64,000 bases of DNA from Palsa-504 sp050011155 (lineage in GTDB: Bacteria > Actinomycetota > Actinomycetes > Streptosporangiales > Streptosporangiaceae). Of this stretch, positions 17,015 to 26,103 are shown one piece after another. How positions within the stretch are numbered: position 1 is the stretch's first letter; the number at the start of each line of letters is the position of its first letter. Both the position numbers and the translations under genes were made by a program. Under the pieces are notes generated by a model. It ran no database searches. It saw only the letters and a program-made list of their open reading frames with translations, and had not been told where the DNA came from. The stretch spans positions 1-64,000 of the forward strand of contig JBEKJP010000002.1 in assembly GCA_050011155.1 (NCBI GenBank). The letters run 5' to 3'.

Positions 17015-17467
17015 GCGGGTCTCCAGACGCTTGGCATCTGCTCTGATGAGATCTGAAAACTCCAGTGTCATGATTGACTCTGCAGATTCGGAAAGTATGG
17101 CGGAATCGATGGCGCGTCAACGACGGTGTTCCGGTAGGCAGGACGCTAATGGGCGAGCTTTGTACTTACCGGTCACTATAGGGGGGTGCTGAGGTGCGAG
17201 CTGGCCACGTGCCGCCCGCCCGGCGCGACTTACCCTGGTGGGCGCGGTGATCTCGTTCCATGCAGCCCTTACCCGCAGGTGAAGTCCCCGTCCGTTCACC
17301 GTAAGGCTATATGAGTAAACTACTACTGGCCTCATACCATGGCCTTCGCCCGGCCATCAGGCTCCAGTGCGCCCGATCCAGAGCGTCTTGAATCTACTGA
17401 CCGGTTGATCTAGCTTCGGCGCTACGGTGGCATAGCACGGGGCGGAGCGACGACAGAGGAGGGCACT
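17015..17467. other. Divergent intergenic region
   Basis: About 450 bp between the amidohydrolase (leftward) and an SDR (rightward). It is less GC-rich in parts (around 17060-17190 and 17300-17340) and must hold both promoters. I could not assign -35/-10 pairs with confidence and saw no gene. Confidence 0.5.
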
Positions 17468-18220
17468 GTGGGCAGGGTGGCAGTCGTGACCGGCGGCGCG
17501 TCGGGCATAGGTCTGGCGATCGTCCGCCGCCTCGCGGTCGGTGGCGCCAGCGTTGCGCTGCTCGACGTGGACGCGGCCGCGGCCGACCGGGCCGCCGCCG
17601 AACTGCGCGGCGCGGGATCGCGCGTCGTCGGCTTCGGTGCCGACGTCAGCGACCGGGGCGCGGTGGAGAAGGCGCTTGATGCGGTGCGCGGCGAGTTCGG
17701 GCCGATCGAGATCATGGTGACCAGCGCCGGGTTGTCGCTGAACGCGCCGTTCCTCGAGATCACCGTCGAGGACTGGGACCGCGTCATGGCCGTCAACCTG
17801 ACCGGAACGTTCCACTGCCTCCAGCTGGCGGTGCCCGACATGATCACCGGCGGGTGGGGGCGGATCGTCACCATCTCGTCGTCGAGCGCCCAGTCGGGAT
17901 CGCGGACGCAGGCGCACTACTCGGCATCGAAGGGTGGCGTGGTCGTGCTGACCAAGACGCTGGCGCTGGAACTAGGCCAGTACGGGATCACCGTCAACAC
18001 GATCCCGCCTCGCGCCGTCATCACCCCCATGTTCATGGCCGCGCCTTTCGCGCAAGGGCCGGCCGGCGAAGAGAACATCAGGCAGCTGGCCGCGCGCAGC
18101 CCGGTCCGCCGGCTGGGCACGCCAGAAGACATCGCCGCCACTACCGCCTTCCTGTGCTCCGATGACGCCGGCTACATCACCGGCCAGGTCATCGGCGTGA
18201 ACGGCGGCAACTACACCTGA
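17468..18220 (+). CDS. Short-chain dehydrogenase/reductase (SDR)
   Basis: 250 residues from a GTG at 17468 behind GAGGAGGG. The NAD(P)-binding motif is VVTGGASGIG near the start. The usual NNAG is changed to TSAG (VTSAGLS), the catalytic block is HYSASKGG with Tyr and Lys three apart, and the end is GYITGQVIGVNGGNYT. D at the end of beta-2 (LLDVD) suggests NAD(H) preference. It is an FabG-like oxidoreductase of unknown substrate. It precedes the solute-binding gene by about 390 bp. Confidence 0.9.
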   Translation: MGRVAVVTGGASGIGLAIVRRLAVGGASVALLDVDAAAADRAAAELRGAGSRVVGFGADVSDRGAVEKALDAVRGEFGPIEIMVTSAGLSLNAPFLEITVEDWDRVMAVNLTGTFHCLQLAVPDMITGGWGRIVTISSSSAQSGSRTQAHYSASKGGVVVLTKTLALELGQYGITVNTIPPRAVITPMFMAAPFAQGPAGEENIRQLAARSPVRRLGTPEDIAATTAFLCSDDAGYITGQVIGVNGGNYT

Positions 18221-18408
18221 GCGGCCCCGTTCCGCTGAGTGGGACCCGTCTGATGACCAGTCAGCCGGCACCGTGCTACAAACTTCAGACAAGCAGCCCG
18301 TGAACAGTAGGTTCGCAGGCGTTAATCCCTGTCACTGAGTAAAGGCCACATACACGGCCGCGCCATCCCGGGCGGTCGGTTGTAAGCCTCTACCTCTCCT
18401 GGCCGCAT

Positions 18409-18465
18409 CCTCAGGCTGCGGTTTACGGCTCACCATTGCCCGTAAACGTTCATACGCGGCTGAGG
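18409..18465 (+). promoter_or_regulatory. Long imperfect stem-loop between SDR and solute-binding gene
   Basis: CCTCAG (18409-18414) pairs with CTGAGG (18460-18465), and inside it GTTTACGG (18421-18428) pairs with CCGTAAAC (18440-18447). The two nested stems could form a hairpin of about 57 nt. It may terminate the SDR transcript or be a structured leader. A possible -10 TATATT lies later at 18538-18543. No known riboswitch class was recognised. Confidence 0.45.
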
Positions 18466-18614
18466 CTACCCAGGAATCCCGGCGTACTTCCCAGGCGGAG
18501 GCAGCAACCGGCCTCTAGTTTTTACTGACCGCCCGGTATATTTTTACCTGGCGCAAACGCGCGGGTGTCGCCGGGTCAAAGCTCACAGGCAATGAAGTCG
18601 TGGAGGGCACAGGA

Positions 18615-20087
18615 GTGAGACCTAACAGCAAAGGGCCGGGCCGCGGGGGTGTCGGCCGACGGACACCGAGACGCACGCGTTTCGCGGCGCTGATCGCGGC
18701 CACGGTGACCGCGGTTCTGGTCGCCGCGGGGTGCAGTTCTTCCGGCAGCAGTACTAGCAGTAGCGGCAGCAGTTCGTCGGCTACGGCTACGGCTACGGCT
18801 ACGGCCACGTCGGCGGGTGTGACGCCGCCGGCGAACGCGGCGCCCACGCCGACCGGCATCGCCAAGGCCGACGACATCGGGATCACCGGGACCACCATCA
18901 AGATCGGCATGATCGCCGACGTCAACAACCCGCTCGTCCCCGGGCTGTTCCAGAAGTCGGTGAACGCGGTCAAGGCCTGGGCCGCGATCGTCAACGCCAG
19001 CGGCGGCCTGGCCGGGCGCAAGGTCGTGGTCGACTTCTGCGACTCTCAGCTCAACCCGAACGCCACCACTAACTGCGTGATCAAGGCCTGTCAGAACGAC
19101 TTCGCCCTGGTCGGTACCTCCGCCAACGCGCTCGTGGACCTGGCCGACATCGACGGCTGCAAGAACGCCCAGGGTAAGGCGGTTGGCATCGCCAACCTCA
19201 CCGCCTTCGCGTTCCCGCCGCTCACCTGCGACCCGGACACGTATCTCGTGTCCGGCCTCGGCCCGTACTGCGCTACGGCGAAGGCCAACCCGCAGACCTA
19301 CACGGTGCCGGTCGGCGACACCAGGTACTTCACCTCGCATAACCAGAACCTGCACGGCATCTGGCTCTACGACAGCGACGACGCCACGTTCAAGATCACC
19401 CAGACACCGCTGTTCCAGGCGGAGAGCAACCTGGGCATCAAGAAGGACGGCCAGGGCTTCTACGCGCTGAGCGGCGCGGCCCCGCAAAGCGCGTTGATCC
19501 CGTTCATCCAGCAGATCAAGGCGTCCGGTTCGACGTTCGTCTACGACGACGTGACCACCGCCAGCATGGTGCTGGTGCGCCGGGAGGCCCAGCTGCAGGG
19601 GGTCAACTCGGTCAAGGTCTGGCTGTGCAACTCGGGCTGCTACGACCCGAACTTCTACAAGCAGGGCGGCGCGACCGTGAACGGCACCTACGCGTCGCTG
19701 GTCCCGCTGCCGTACCTGAGCGACTATAAGGTAAATCCCACCCTCGGCAAGCTGGTCACGCAGCTCGGCGGGGTGAACAACCTGGACAACAACGGGGTCA
19801 ACTCCTTCGTCGCGGCCCTGCTCTTCCAGGACGCGGTGAATAAGGCGATCGCCAACGGCGGAACGCTGAACCGCACGACGCTGTTCACCGCGCTCAAGGA
19901 CGAGCACTCGTTCGACGCCGACGGCATCATCGGCCCGGTCGACATCGGCAACCACGCCGCGTCGAACTGCTCGGTGCTTGTGCAGCTGCAGAACGGGGTC
20001 TGGCAGCGGGTAGACCCGGTCCAGCCGGGCACCTTCAACTGCAGTAGCAGCAACCTCACCACTCTCAAGATGAACACTGGCCCGTAG
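18615..20087 (+). CDS. Branched-chain amino acid-type ABC transporter solute-binding lipoprotein
   Basis: 490 residues from the GTG at 18615 behind GGAGGG; an in-frame GTG at 18600 is possible. A basic N-region and a hydrophobic helix lead to the lipobox LVAAGC, so it is a lipoprotein. A low-complexity Ser/Thr/Ala linker containing a hexanucleotide repeat follows. The mature domain starts ITGTTIKIGMIADVNNPLVP, the periplasmic-binding-protein type 1 (LivJ-like) fold, with Cys pairs CVIKACQND and LCNSGCYDP. No permease or ATPase genes are near, so it must share a distant transporter or act as a receptor. A stub of a second such gene lies at 30649-30727, at the far end of the catabolic run. Confidence 0.88.
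   Translation: MRPNSKGPGRGGVGRRTPRRTRFAALIAATVTAVLVAAGCSSSGSSTSSSGSSSSATATATATATSAGVTPPANAAPTPTGIAKADDIGITGTTIKIGMIADVNNPLVPGLFQKSVNAVKAWAAIVNASGGLAGRKVVVDFCDSQLNPNATTNCVIKACQNDFALVGTSANALVDLADIDGCKNAQGKAVGIANLTAFAFPPLTCDPDTYLVSGLGPYCATAKANPQTYTVPVGDTRYFTSHNQNLHGIWLYDSDDATFKITQTPLFQAESNLGIKKDGQGFYALSGAAPQSALIPFIQQIKASGSTFVYDDVTTASMVLVRREAQLQGVNSVKVWLCNSGCYDPNFYKQGGATVNGTYASLVPLPYLSDYKVNPTLGKLVTQLGGVNNLDNNGVNSFVAALLFQDAVNKAIANGGTLNRTTLFTALKDEHSFDADGIIGPVDIGNHAASNCSVLVQLQNGVWQRVDPVQPGTFNCSSSNLTTLKMNTGP
18779..18802 (+). repeat. GGCTAC hexanucleotide repeat (4 copies) in the lipoprotein linker
   Basis: Four perfect GGCTAC units encode alternating Ala-Thr in the region between lipobox and binding domain, followed by an imperfect GGCCAC. 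Unit gain or loss keeps the frame and would change linker length. Confidence 0.85.
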
Positions 20088-20159
20088 CAGGGCCTGCGTG
20101 CAGATGATGAGCGAGGAGCCGCTGGAGGCGTCTCGCGGGCGGCGTAAGTCGGTCGGCGT

Positions 20160-20193
20160 GGTGGAGAATGCCCATGACCTGGGCGTCTCCACC
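20160..20193 (+). terminator. Strong hairpin, probable terminator of the solute-binding gene
   Basis: GGTGGAGA (20160-20167) pairs with TCTCCACC (20186-20193), with an inner GCCCA/TGGGC stem (20170-20174 and 20180-20184) around a 5-nt loop. No U-tract follows, which is common for actinomycete hairpins. It lies 24 bp before the CoA-transferase start and could also act as an attenuator or processing site. Confidence 0.7.
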
Positions 20194-20216
20194 ACGGCGG
20201 TATCGGGGAGTTCTCA

Positions 20217-21425
20217 GTGACCGGCGGTGCCCTTACTGGCCTGCGCGTCATCGACGCCGCCACTCTCGCCGCCGGGCCGCTGATCGCCACCTGGCTGGGC
20301 GAGCACGGGGCCGAGGTGGTCAAGATCGAGCAGCCCGACGGCGGTGACCCGCTGCGGCAGTGGGGAGCGCAGCGCGACGGGATCGGGCTGATGTGGAAGA
20401 GCGTGGCCCGCAACAAGAAGTGCGTCACCCTCAACCTGCGGCTGGAGGCGGGGCGCGACCTGCTGCGGTCGCTCACCCAGCAGGCTGACGTGGTCATCAC
20501 GAACCTGCGCCCGTCCACGCTGCGCAGCTGGGGCCTGGAGTACGAGCGCCTCGCCGCCGCCAACTCCAAGCTGGTGATGGTCCACGTCACCGGGTACGGC
20601 GCCGGCGGCCCGAAGTCCGACTGGCCCGGGTTCGGCACGCTGGGTGAGGCGATGAGCGGCTTCGCGCACCTCACCGGCACCCCGGACGGCCCGCCGACCC
20701 TGCCGTCGTTCATGCTCGCGGACGGCGTGGCCGCGCTGACCGCTACCTGGGCGGTGATGATGGCGCTCTACCACCGCGACACCGGTAGCGGCCCAGGCGG
20801 CGGCCGGGGCCAGCTGATCGACATCAACCTGATCGAGCCGCTGGCCCGGCTACTGGAGCAGTCGGTGCTGACCTACGACCAGCTCGGCACGGTCCCGGTC
20901 AGGACCGGCAACCGGTGGGACATCAGCGCGCCCCGCAACACCTACCGGACCAGCGACGGGCGCTGGCTGGCGATGTCCGGCAGCGCCCCCGCGATCGCGA
21001 TGCGGGCGCTGCGGGCGGTAGGCCGGCCGGAGCTGACCGCGGACCCCAAGTTCGCCGAGGCGCAGCAGCGGCTGCGCCACGCCGCCGAGATCGACGCGAT
21101 CATGGCGGACTGGATCGGACAGCGCACGCTGGACGCGGCCCTGGCCGTCTTCGAACAAGCGGGTGTCGCCGCCGCGCCGGTCTACGACGCCGAGCAGCTG
21201 CTCGACGACCCGCAACTGCGGGCGCGCGGGGTGTACCCGTCCATCCCGGACCCAGAGCTCGGCTCGATGCGGGTCCAGGCACCGGTTCCGCGGTTCTCGG
21301 ACACGCCGGGCGCCGTCACCCACCTGGGTCCGCGGCTCGGCGAGCACAACGCCGAGGTCTACCGTGAGCTGCTCGGCCTGGGCCGCGACCGCCTGCACGA
21401 GCTGCACCGCCAGGGAGTGATCTAG
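20217..21425 (+). CDS. CaiB/BaiF (family III) CoA-transferase
   Basis: 402 residues from a GTG at 20217 behind GGGGAG. It begins LTGLRVIDAATLAAGPLIAT, continues LGEHGAEVVKIEQPDGGDPL and KCVTLNLRLEAGRDLL, and has GYGAGGPKSDWPGFGTLGEA. The expected catalytic Asp lies in MLADGVAALTAT. Family III enzymes move CoA between acids through an aspartyl-CoA intermediate. It is the first gene of the long catabolic run and ends 1 bp before the CitE-like gene, suggesting that the pair activates an acid and then cleaves its CoA ester. Confidence 0.92.
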   Translation: MTGGALTGLRVIDAATLAAGPLIATWLGEHGAEVVKIEQPDGGDPLRQWGAQRDGIGLMWKSVARNKKCVTLNLRLEAGRDLLRSLTQQADVVITNLRPSTLRSWGLEYERLAAANSKLVMVHVTGYGAGGPKSDWPGFGTLGEAMSGFAHLTGTPDGPPTLPSFMLADGVAALTATWAVMMALYHRDTGSGPGGGRGQLIDINLIEPLARLLEQSVLTYDQLGTVPVRTGNRWDISAPRNTYRTSDGRWLAMSGSAPAIAMRALRAVGRPELTADPKFAEAQQRLRHAAEIDAIMADWIGQRTLDAALAVFEQAGVAAAPVYDAEQLLDDPQLRARGVYPSIPDPELGSMRVQAPVPRFSDTPGAVTHLGPRLGEHNAEVYRELLGLGRDRLHELHRQGVI

Positions 21426-21426
21426 G

Positions 21427-22359
21427 TTGCCGTCAAGCCCGCGGCCGCGCCGCTCGGAGCTGGCCACCCCGGCCAGCAATGAGGGCATGTTCGCGAAGGC
21501 CGCCGCCGCCGGTGCCGACCTGGTGTTCCTGGACCTGGAGGACGCCTGCGCGCCCGCCGAGCGGGAGAAGGCGCGCGGCCAGGCGGCCCGGGCGCTGCGC
21601 GACCTGGACTGGGGCCGCACCACCCGCGCGATCCGGATGAACGGCATCGATACGCACTGGGCCCACGGCGACGTGATCGAGGTCGTCACCACCGCCCGTG
21701 AGGCCCTCGACGTGATCATCGTGCCCAAGGTCCGCCGGGCCCGGGACGTCTGGTGGGTCGACGTGCTCCTCACCCAGCTGGAGCAGACGCTCGGGCTGCG
21801 CCAGCGGATCGCGCTCGAGGTGCTGATCGAGGAGACCGAAGGCCTGCAGCACGTGGACGAGATCGCCGCCGCCAGCGACCGGCTGGAGGCCATCATCTTC
21901 GGGGTCGGCGACTTCTCCGCCTCCCAGGGCGCGCGGGTCGACACCAACTTCGACCCCATCGTCGACATCCCCGGCGACATCTGGCACTACGCCCGCGCGC
22001 GCATCCTGGTCGCCGCGCGCACGGCCGGCATCGACGCGATCGACGCTCCCTTCCCCAATTACCAAGACCCCCGGTCTTACCGCGTCGCCTGCGAGCGGGC
22101 CGCCGCCATGGGCTTCGCGGGCAAGTGGGCGATCCATCCGAGCCAGGTGGAAATCGCCAACACCGCGTTCTCCCCGACCCTGGACGAGATCGCACACGCC
22201 GAGCGGCTGGTGGCCGCCTACCGGGCGGCTGAGGCGGCGGGCAAGGGGGCCAGCGGCCTCGACGGGACGCTCGTCGACGCGGCCCACCTGCGGCACGCCG
22301 CCACGGTGGCCGAGCGAGCCCGACTGCTCGGCCTGTCCAGTGAGGAGCGTCCCGCATGA
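21427..22359 (+). CDS. HpcH/HpaI aldolase (CitE/malyl-CoA lyase-like)
   Basis: 310 residues from a TTG at 21427. It has RSELATPASNEGMFAKAAAA, the substrate/metal region DLVFLDLEDACAPAEREKAR, VPKVRRARD, the Glu of ALEVLIEETEGLQHVDEI and GKWAIHPSQV near the C-terminus. This is the TIM-barrel CitE/Mcl group that cleaves or forms beta-hydroxyacyl-CoA C-C bonds with Mg2+. It is coupled at both ends: 1 bp after the CoA transferase and an ATGA overlap with the monooxygenase (22356-22359). That coupling suggests its substrate is the CoA ester made by the preceding gene. Confidence 0.9.
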   Translation: MPSSPRPRRSELATPASNEGMFAKAAAAGADLVFLDLEDACAPAEREKARGQAARALRDLDWGRTTRAIRMNGIDTHWAHGDVIEVVTTAREALDVIIVPKVRRARDVWWVDVLLTQLEQTLGLRQRIALEVLIEETEGLQHVDEIAAASDRLEAIIFGVGDFSASQGARVDTNFDPIVDIPGDIWHYARARILVAARTAGIDAIDAPFPNYQDPRSYRVACERAAAMGFAGKWAIHPSQVEIANTAFSPTLDEIAHAERLVAAYRAAEAAGKGASGLDGTLVDAAHLRHAATVAERARLLGLSSEERPA

Positions 22360-23690
22360 CCCGCCAGCTGATCCTCGTCGGCTTCATGCAGGCCGGCAAC
22401 GTGACCGTCTACTCCGGATCCTGGCGGTACCCGTCGGCGGACCTGGGGTTCCTCACCATGGACTACTACACCCGTATAGGCAAGGTGCTGGAGGACGGCA
22501 AGTTCGACTGCGTCTTCTTCGACGACCGGCTCGCGATGCCCGGGGTGTACGGCGGTTCGGTCGCCGACGCGGTGCGGTACGGCGCCCGGCCGGTCAAGCT
22601 CGACCTCAGCGCGGTGCTCGGCGGGATCATCGGCGCCACTTCCCGGATCGGCATCGGGGCCACCTATTCCACCACCTACTACCCCCCTTTTCACGTGGCC
22701 CGCACCTTCGCCACCCTCGACCACCTGTCCGGCGGCCGGGTCGCGTGGAACGTGGTCACCTCGGTCAACGACTCCGAGGCGCAGAACTTCGGCGTCGCAA
22801 CGCACATGGACCACGACGAGCGCTACGACAAGGCCGACGAGTTCCTCCAGGCCGTCACCGCGCTGTGGGACTCCTGGGACGACGACGCCCTGGTCCTGGA
22901 CCAGCAGGCCGGCACGTTCGCCGACCCGGCCAAGGTCCACGAGGTCAACCACAAGGGCCGGTGGTTCTCCGTCCGCGGCCCGCTGACGGTGCCGCGGACC
23001 CCGCAGGGCAGGCCGGTGATCCTGCAGGCCGGCGCGTCCGGCCGCGGCCGCCAGTTCGCCGCCGCCTGGGCCGACATGATCTTCACCGCCGACCCCGGCC
23101 TGGAGGTGGCGCAGCGGCACTACCGGGAGCAGAAGGAGCAGATCGCCGCGGCCGGCCGCAACCCCGGCGACGTCAAGATCCTGCCGATGGCGTACGCGGT
23201 GGTGGGGGAGACCCAGGCGATCGCCGAGGAGAAGGAGCGGCTCTTCCTCGACGCCTACGTGCACCCGGTGGCGTCCCTCGCCTTGCTGTCGGAGCTGCTC
23301 AACTACGACTTCGCCCGGCATGACCTGGACGACGTGGTGACCGACCAGATGATGGCGGCCAGCTCCGGGATCCGCGGCCTGGCCCTGGGCGTGCGGCAGC
23401 ATCTCGGCCGCGCCGTGACCGTCCGCGACCTGGCCGCGCACCGCGCCACCCTGCTGCAGGGGCCGCGCTTCGTCGGCACCGCCGCCGCGGTCGCGGACCA
23501 GATGCAGGAGTGGTTCGACTCCGGCGGCTGCGACGGGTTCGTGCTCGCGGCTACCCACCTGCCCGGCGCCTTCGAGGAATTCGTCCGGATGGTGGTGCCG
23601 GTGCTGCAGCGGCGGGGCCTATTCCGGCGGGAGTACGCCGGGCCGACCCTGCGCGAGCACCTCGGCATCGCGCGCCCGGAATCGCAGTGA
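22356..23690 (+). CDS. NtaA/SnaA/DszA-type FMN-dependent monooxygenase
   Basis: 444 residues. It begins LILVGFMQAGNVTVYSGSWR and has FDCVFFDDRLAMP, IGATYSTTYYPPFHVARTFA and the family signature TLDHLSGGRVAWNVVTSVND. The last four match the two-component luciferase-like group (nitrilotriacetate, dibenzothiophene-sulfone and alkanesulfonate-type monooxygenases) that uses FMNH2 from a separate reductase. No flavin reductase gene is in the window. With a Baeyer-Villiger monooxygenase 4 kb downstream, the run has two different oxygen-inserting flavoenzymes. Confidence 0.92.
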   Translation: MTRQLILVGFMQAGNVTVYSGSWRYPSADLGFLTMDYYTRIGKVLEDGKFDCVFFDDRLAMPGVYGGSVADAVRYGARPVKLDLSAVLGGIIGATSRIGIGATYSTTYYPPFHVARTFATLDHLSGGRVAWNVVTSVNDSEAQNFGVATHMDHDERYDKADEFLQAVTALWDSWDDDALVLDQQAGTFADPAKVHEVNHKGRWFSVRGPLTVPRTPQGRPVILQAGASGRGRQFAAAWADMIFTADPGLEVAQRHYREQKEQIAAAGRNPGDVKILPMAYAVVGETQAIAEEKERLFLDAYVHPVASLALLSELLNYDFARHDLDDVVTDQMMAASSGIRGLALGVRQHLGRAVTVRDLAAHRATLLQGPRFVGTAAAVADQMQEWFDSGGCDGFVLAATHLPGAFEEFVRMVVPVLQRRGLFRREYAGPTLREHLGIARPESQ

Positions 23691-23712
23691 CCGCACCCAC
23701 GAGGAGGACAGC

Positions 23713-24651
23713 ATGTCGGAAAGCTTCCGCGTCACGCGCATGTACCATCCTAGCTTCCACGCGCCCGACCTGGGCGAGGTGGAGGACTGGTTCGCGCGGG
23801 TGTTCGGCTGCCACAGCACCAACATCAGCGAGACGTTCAAGGGCAGGGAAACCGGCGACTACCCCACCACCTACTCGACGTTCACCCCGATCGCCGACGT
23901 GCTGTTCGACACGATCGCCCCGGCCCTGTACGTGCTGAACGGCGTGCAGCAGTACGCGTCGGTGGACAAGCCGCACCTGAAGACGATCGGCTGGTTCGAC
24001 GACAACCCCGAGGCGGTGTACCACGCGCTGCGGAACGCGGGCATCGGCATGGTGGATCAGTTCGGCAAGCCGGCCGAGAGTGACGACGCGCCGCGGTCGG
24101 CCGGCAGCGGGGCGATGCCGATCTACTTCACCACCCCGGAGTCGGCTGGCCTGCGCCACGAGTTCCTGCCCGACTTCCCGTTCGCGCTCGACCACCGCAA
24201 CGCGCCCGGCTGGACACTGCCGCCGCCCTCACCCGACGACCCGGTCGGCATCGAACGGGGTGCCTTCCACACGCTGCTCACCGGCAACCCGCGGCGGGCG
24301 CTGCGCACCCTGGTGGATGCGCTCGGCGGCACCGTCTTCCACGAGGACCGCGACGAGGTGATCGGCGCGGCCGCGACCTACGTGTTCCTCGGCGACTCGG
24401 TGCTGCAGATCGCGGTGCCCGACGAGGGCACGGACGCCCACGCCGACTGGTCCGTGACCGCGCCCGACGACACCTACCACTCGATCACCTGGAAAGTGGC
24501 CGACCTCGACCGGACCGCAGAGCACCTGAAGGCACAGGGCGTGGGCATCCGCTCGCGGATCGCGGACACCCTGGTGACCGATCCGGAGACCAGCATCGGC
24601 GTCCCCTGGGGTTTCACCACCCGTTTGGTGCCGGGCGACCCTCGTGCCTGA
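23713..24651 (+). CDS. Two-domain VOC (glyoxalase/dioxygenase-fold) protein
   Basis: 312 residues behind GAGGAGGA. The first VOC module contains YHPSFHAPDLGEVEDWFARV, the second RGAFHTLLTGNPRRALRTLV and TYHSITWKVADLDRTAEHLK. Two tandem modules of about 150 residues each are typical of extradiol dioxygenase or methylmalonyl-CoA epimerase relatives. His (F/YHxPxL-like) and Glu metal ligands are plausible but I could not assign all. The stop overlaps the aldehyde dehydrogenase start by 8 bp. The reaction is unknown. Confidence 0.85.
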   Translation: MSESFRVTRMYHPSFHAPDLGEVEDWFARVFGCHSTNISETFKGRETGDYPTTYSTFTPIADVLFDTIAPALYVLNGVQQYASVDKPHLKTIGWFDDNPEAVYHALRNAGIGMVDQFGKPAESDDAPRSAGSGAMPIYFTTPESAGLRHEFLPDFPFALDHRNAPGWTLPPPSPDDPVGIERGAFHTLLTGNPRRALRTLVDALGGTVFHEDRDEVIGAAATYVFLGDSVLQIAVPDEGTDAHADWSVTAPDDTYHSITWKVADLDRTAEHLKAQGVGIRSRIADTLVTDPETSIGVPWGFTTRLVPGDPRA

Positions 24652-26074
24652 CCTGGTCGCCGAGTCCTTCATCGACGGGGCCCCGGTGAGATCGGCGCAG
24701 ACGTACCCGAATATCGATCCGTCGACCGGCGCTCCCCTTGGCGACGTGGCCCGGGCCGGGGACGGGGAGGTCGACCAGGCCGTGACGGCGGCCCGCCGGG
24801 CCAGCCGGGCGTGGCGGGCCACCACCCCCGAGCAGCGGTCGGAGCTGCTGACCCGGCTGGCCGGCCTGATCGACGGTGAGGCCGAGACACTGGCCCGGCT
24901 GGAGAGCGAGGACAGCGGCAAGCCGCTGTCGCAGGCGCGCAACGACGCCCGGGTGTGCGCGCGCTATTTTCGCTTCTACGGCCACGTCATCGAGTCGTAC
25001 TACGGCCTGAGCATCCCGCTGCGGCCGGACCTGCACGTGTACACCCGCCGTGAGCCGCTCGGGGTCACCGGCAGCATCGTCGCCTGGAACTACCCGATGC
25101 AGCTGTTCGGCCGCGGAGTGGCGCCTGCCATCGCCACCGGGAACTGCGCGGTGCTCAAGCCGGCCGACGAGACGCCGCGCACGGCCGTCTACCTCGCCCG
25201 GCTGGCAAGCGAGGCGGGCCTGCCGCCGGGGGTGGTCAACGTGGTCACCGGCCTCGGGCCCGAAGCCGGCGCCGCCCTCGCCGCCCATCCAGGGGTCGAC
25301 CACTTGAGCTTTGTCGGCTCGACCGAGGTCGGCAGCCTGATTGCGGGCGCGGCCGCTAGGCGGGTGGCGCCGGTGACGCTGGAGCTCGGCGGAAAATCGG
25401 CACACCTCGTGTTCGGCGACGCGGACGTGGAGCGTGCCGCCACGGTGGCGGCCAGCGCGATCCTGCAGAACGCCGGGCAGACCTGCTCGGCCGGTTCGCG
25501 GCTGATCGTCGACGAAAGGGTGCACGACGAGCTACTGCAGCGCATCGCGGACCGCTTCGCCACGGTGTCCATCGGACCGGGCATCGACGACCCCGACCTC
25601 GGCCCGCTGGTGTCCCGCAGGCAGCAGGACCGGGTGCGCGGTTACGTCGAGTCGGCCAGCGGTGCCGACATCGTCTACGGCGGCACCGTCGCCGAGCCCG
25701 GCGGCATCACCGACGGCGCCTACTTCACCCCCACCTTGATCGACGGCGTGGATCCGGCGGCGCCGATCGCCCGCGAGGAGATCTTCGGCCCGGTGCTCGT
25801 CGTCACCCCGTTCGGAGCCGAGGATGAGGCGGTCGCACTGGCCAACGGCACCGACTACGCCCTGATCGGCGCGGTGTGGACGAAGGACCTGGCCCGTGCG
25901 CACCGCGTGGCCGCGCAGGTCGACGGGGGGCAGATCTTCGTGAACACCTACGGCGCCGGCGGCGGCGTGGAACTGCCGTTCGGCGGCTTCCGCAAGTCGG
26001 GATACGGGCGCGAGAAGGGTATCGAGGCGCTCGACGCCTGCACCGCCACCAAGACGATCGTCGTGCAGCTCTGA
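24644..26074 (+). CDS. Aldehyde dehydrogenase
   Basis: 476 residues from a GTG at 24644 that overlaps the VOC gene. All signatures are present: SIVAWNYPMQLF with the oxyanion Asn, LKPADETP, FVGSTEVGSLI, catalytic Glu in TLELGGKSAH (about 247), nucleophilic Cys in NAGQTCSAGS (about 281), EEIFGPVL and PFGGFRKSGYGREKG. It should oxidise an aldehyde from the pathway to an acid with NAD(P)+. Its place between the VOC protein and the Baeyer-Villiger enzyme suggests it handles the alcohol/aldehyde released by ester cleavage. Confidence 0.93.
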   Translation: MPDLVAESFIDGAPVRSAQTYPNIDPSTGAPLGDVARAGDGEVDQAVTAARRASRAWRATTPEQRSELLTRLAGLIDGEAETLARLESEDSGKPLSQARNDARVCARYFRFYGHVIESYYGLSIPLRPDLHVYTRREPLGVTGSIVAWNYPMQLFGRGVAPAIATGNCAVLKPADETPRTAVYLARLASEAGLPPGVVNVVTGLGPEAGAALAAHPGVDHLSFVGSTEVGSLIAGAAARRVAPVTLELGGKSAHLVFGDADVERAATVAASAILQNAGQTCSAGSRLIVDERVHDELLQRIADRFATVSIGPGIDDPDLGPLVSRRQQDRVRGYVESASGADIVYGGTVAEPGGITDGAYFTPTLIDGVDPAAPIAREEIFGPVLVVTPFGAEDEAVALANGTDYALIGAVWTKDLARAHRVAAQVDGGQIFVNTYGAGGGVELPFGGFRKSGYGREKGIEALDACTATKTIVVQL

Positions 26075-26103
26075 GCGCGGCCAGCCGAGAAGGAAGAATG
26101 CCA

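Noticed and set aside
17117..17335. 72-codon minus-strand frame in the divergent intergenic region
   Set aside because: No RBS or family similarity, and it lies where promoters are expected.
18576..20195. Long open frame (539 codons) on the minus strand opposite the solute-binding gene
   Set aside because: Composition (Val/Arg/Asp-rich) and lack of motifs mark it as the antisense shadow of a high-GC gene; the + strand frame has a lipobox and binding-protein motifs.
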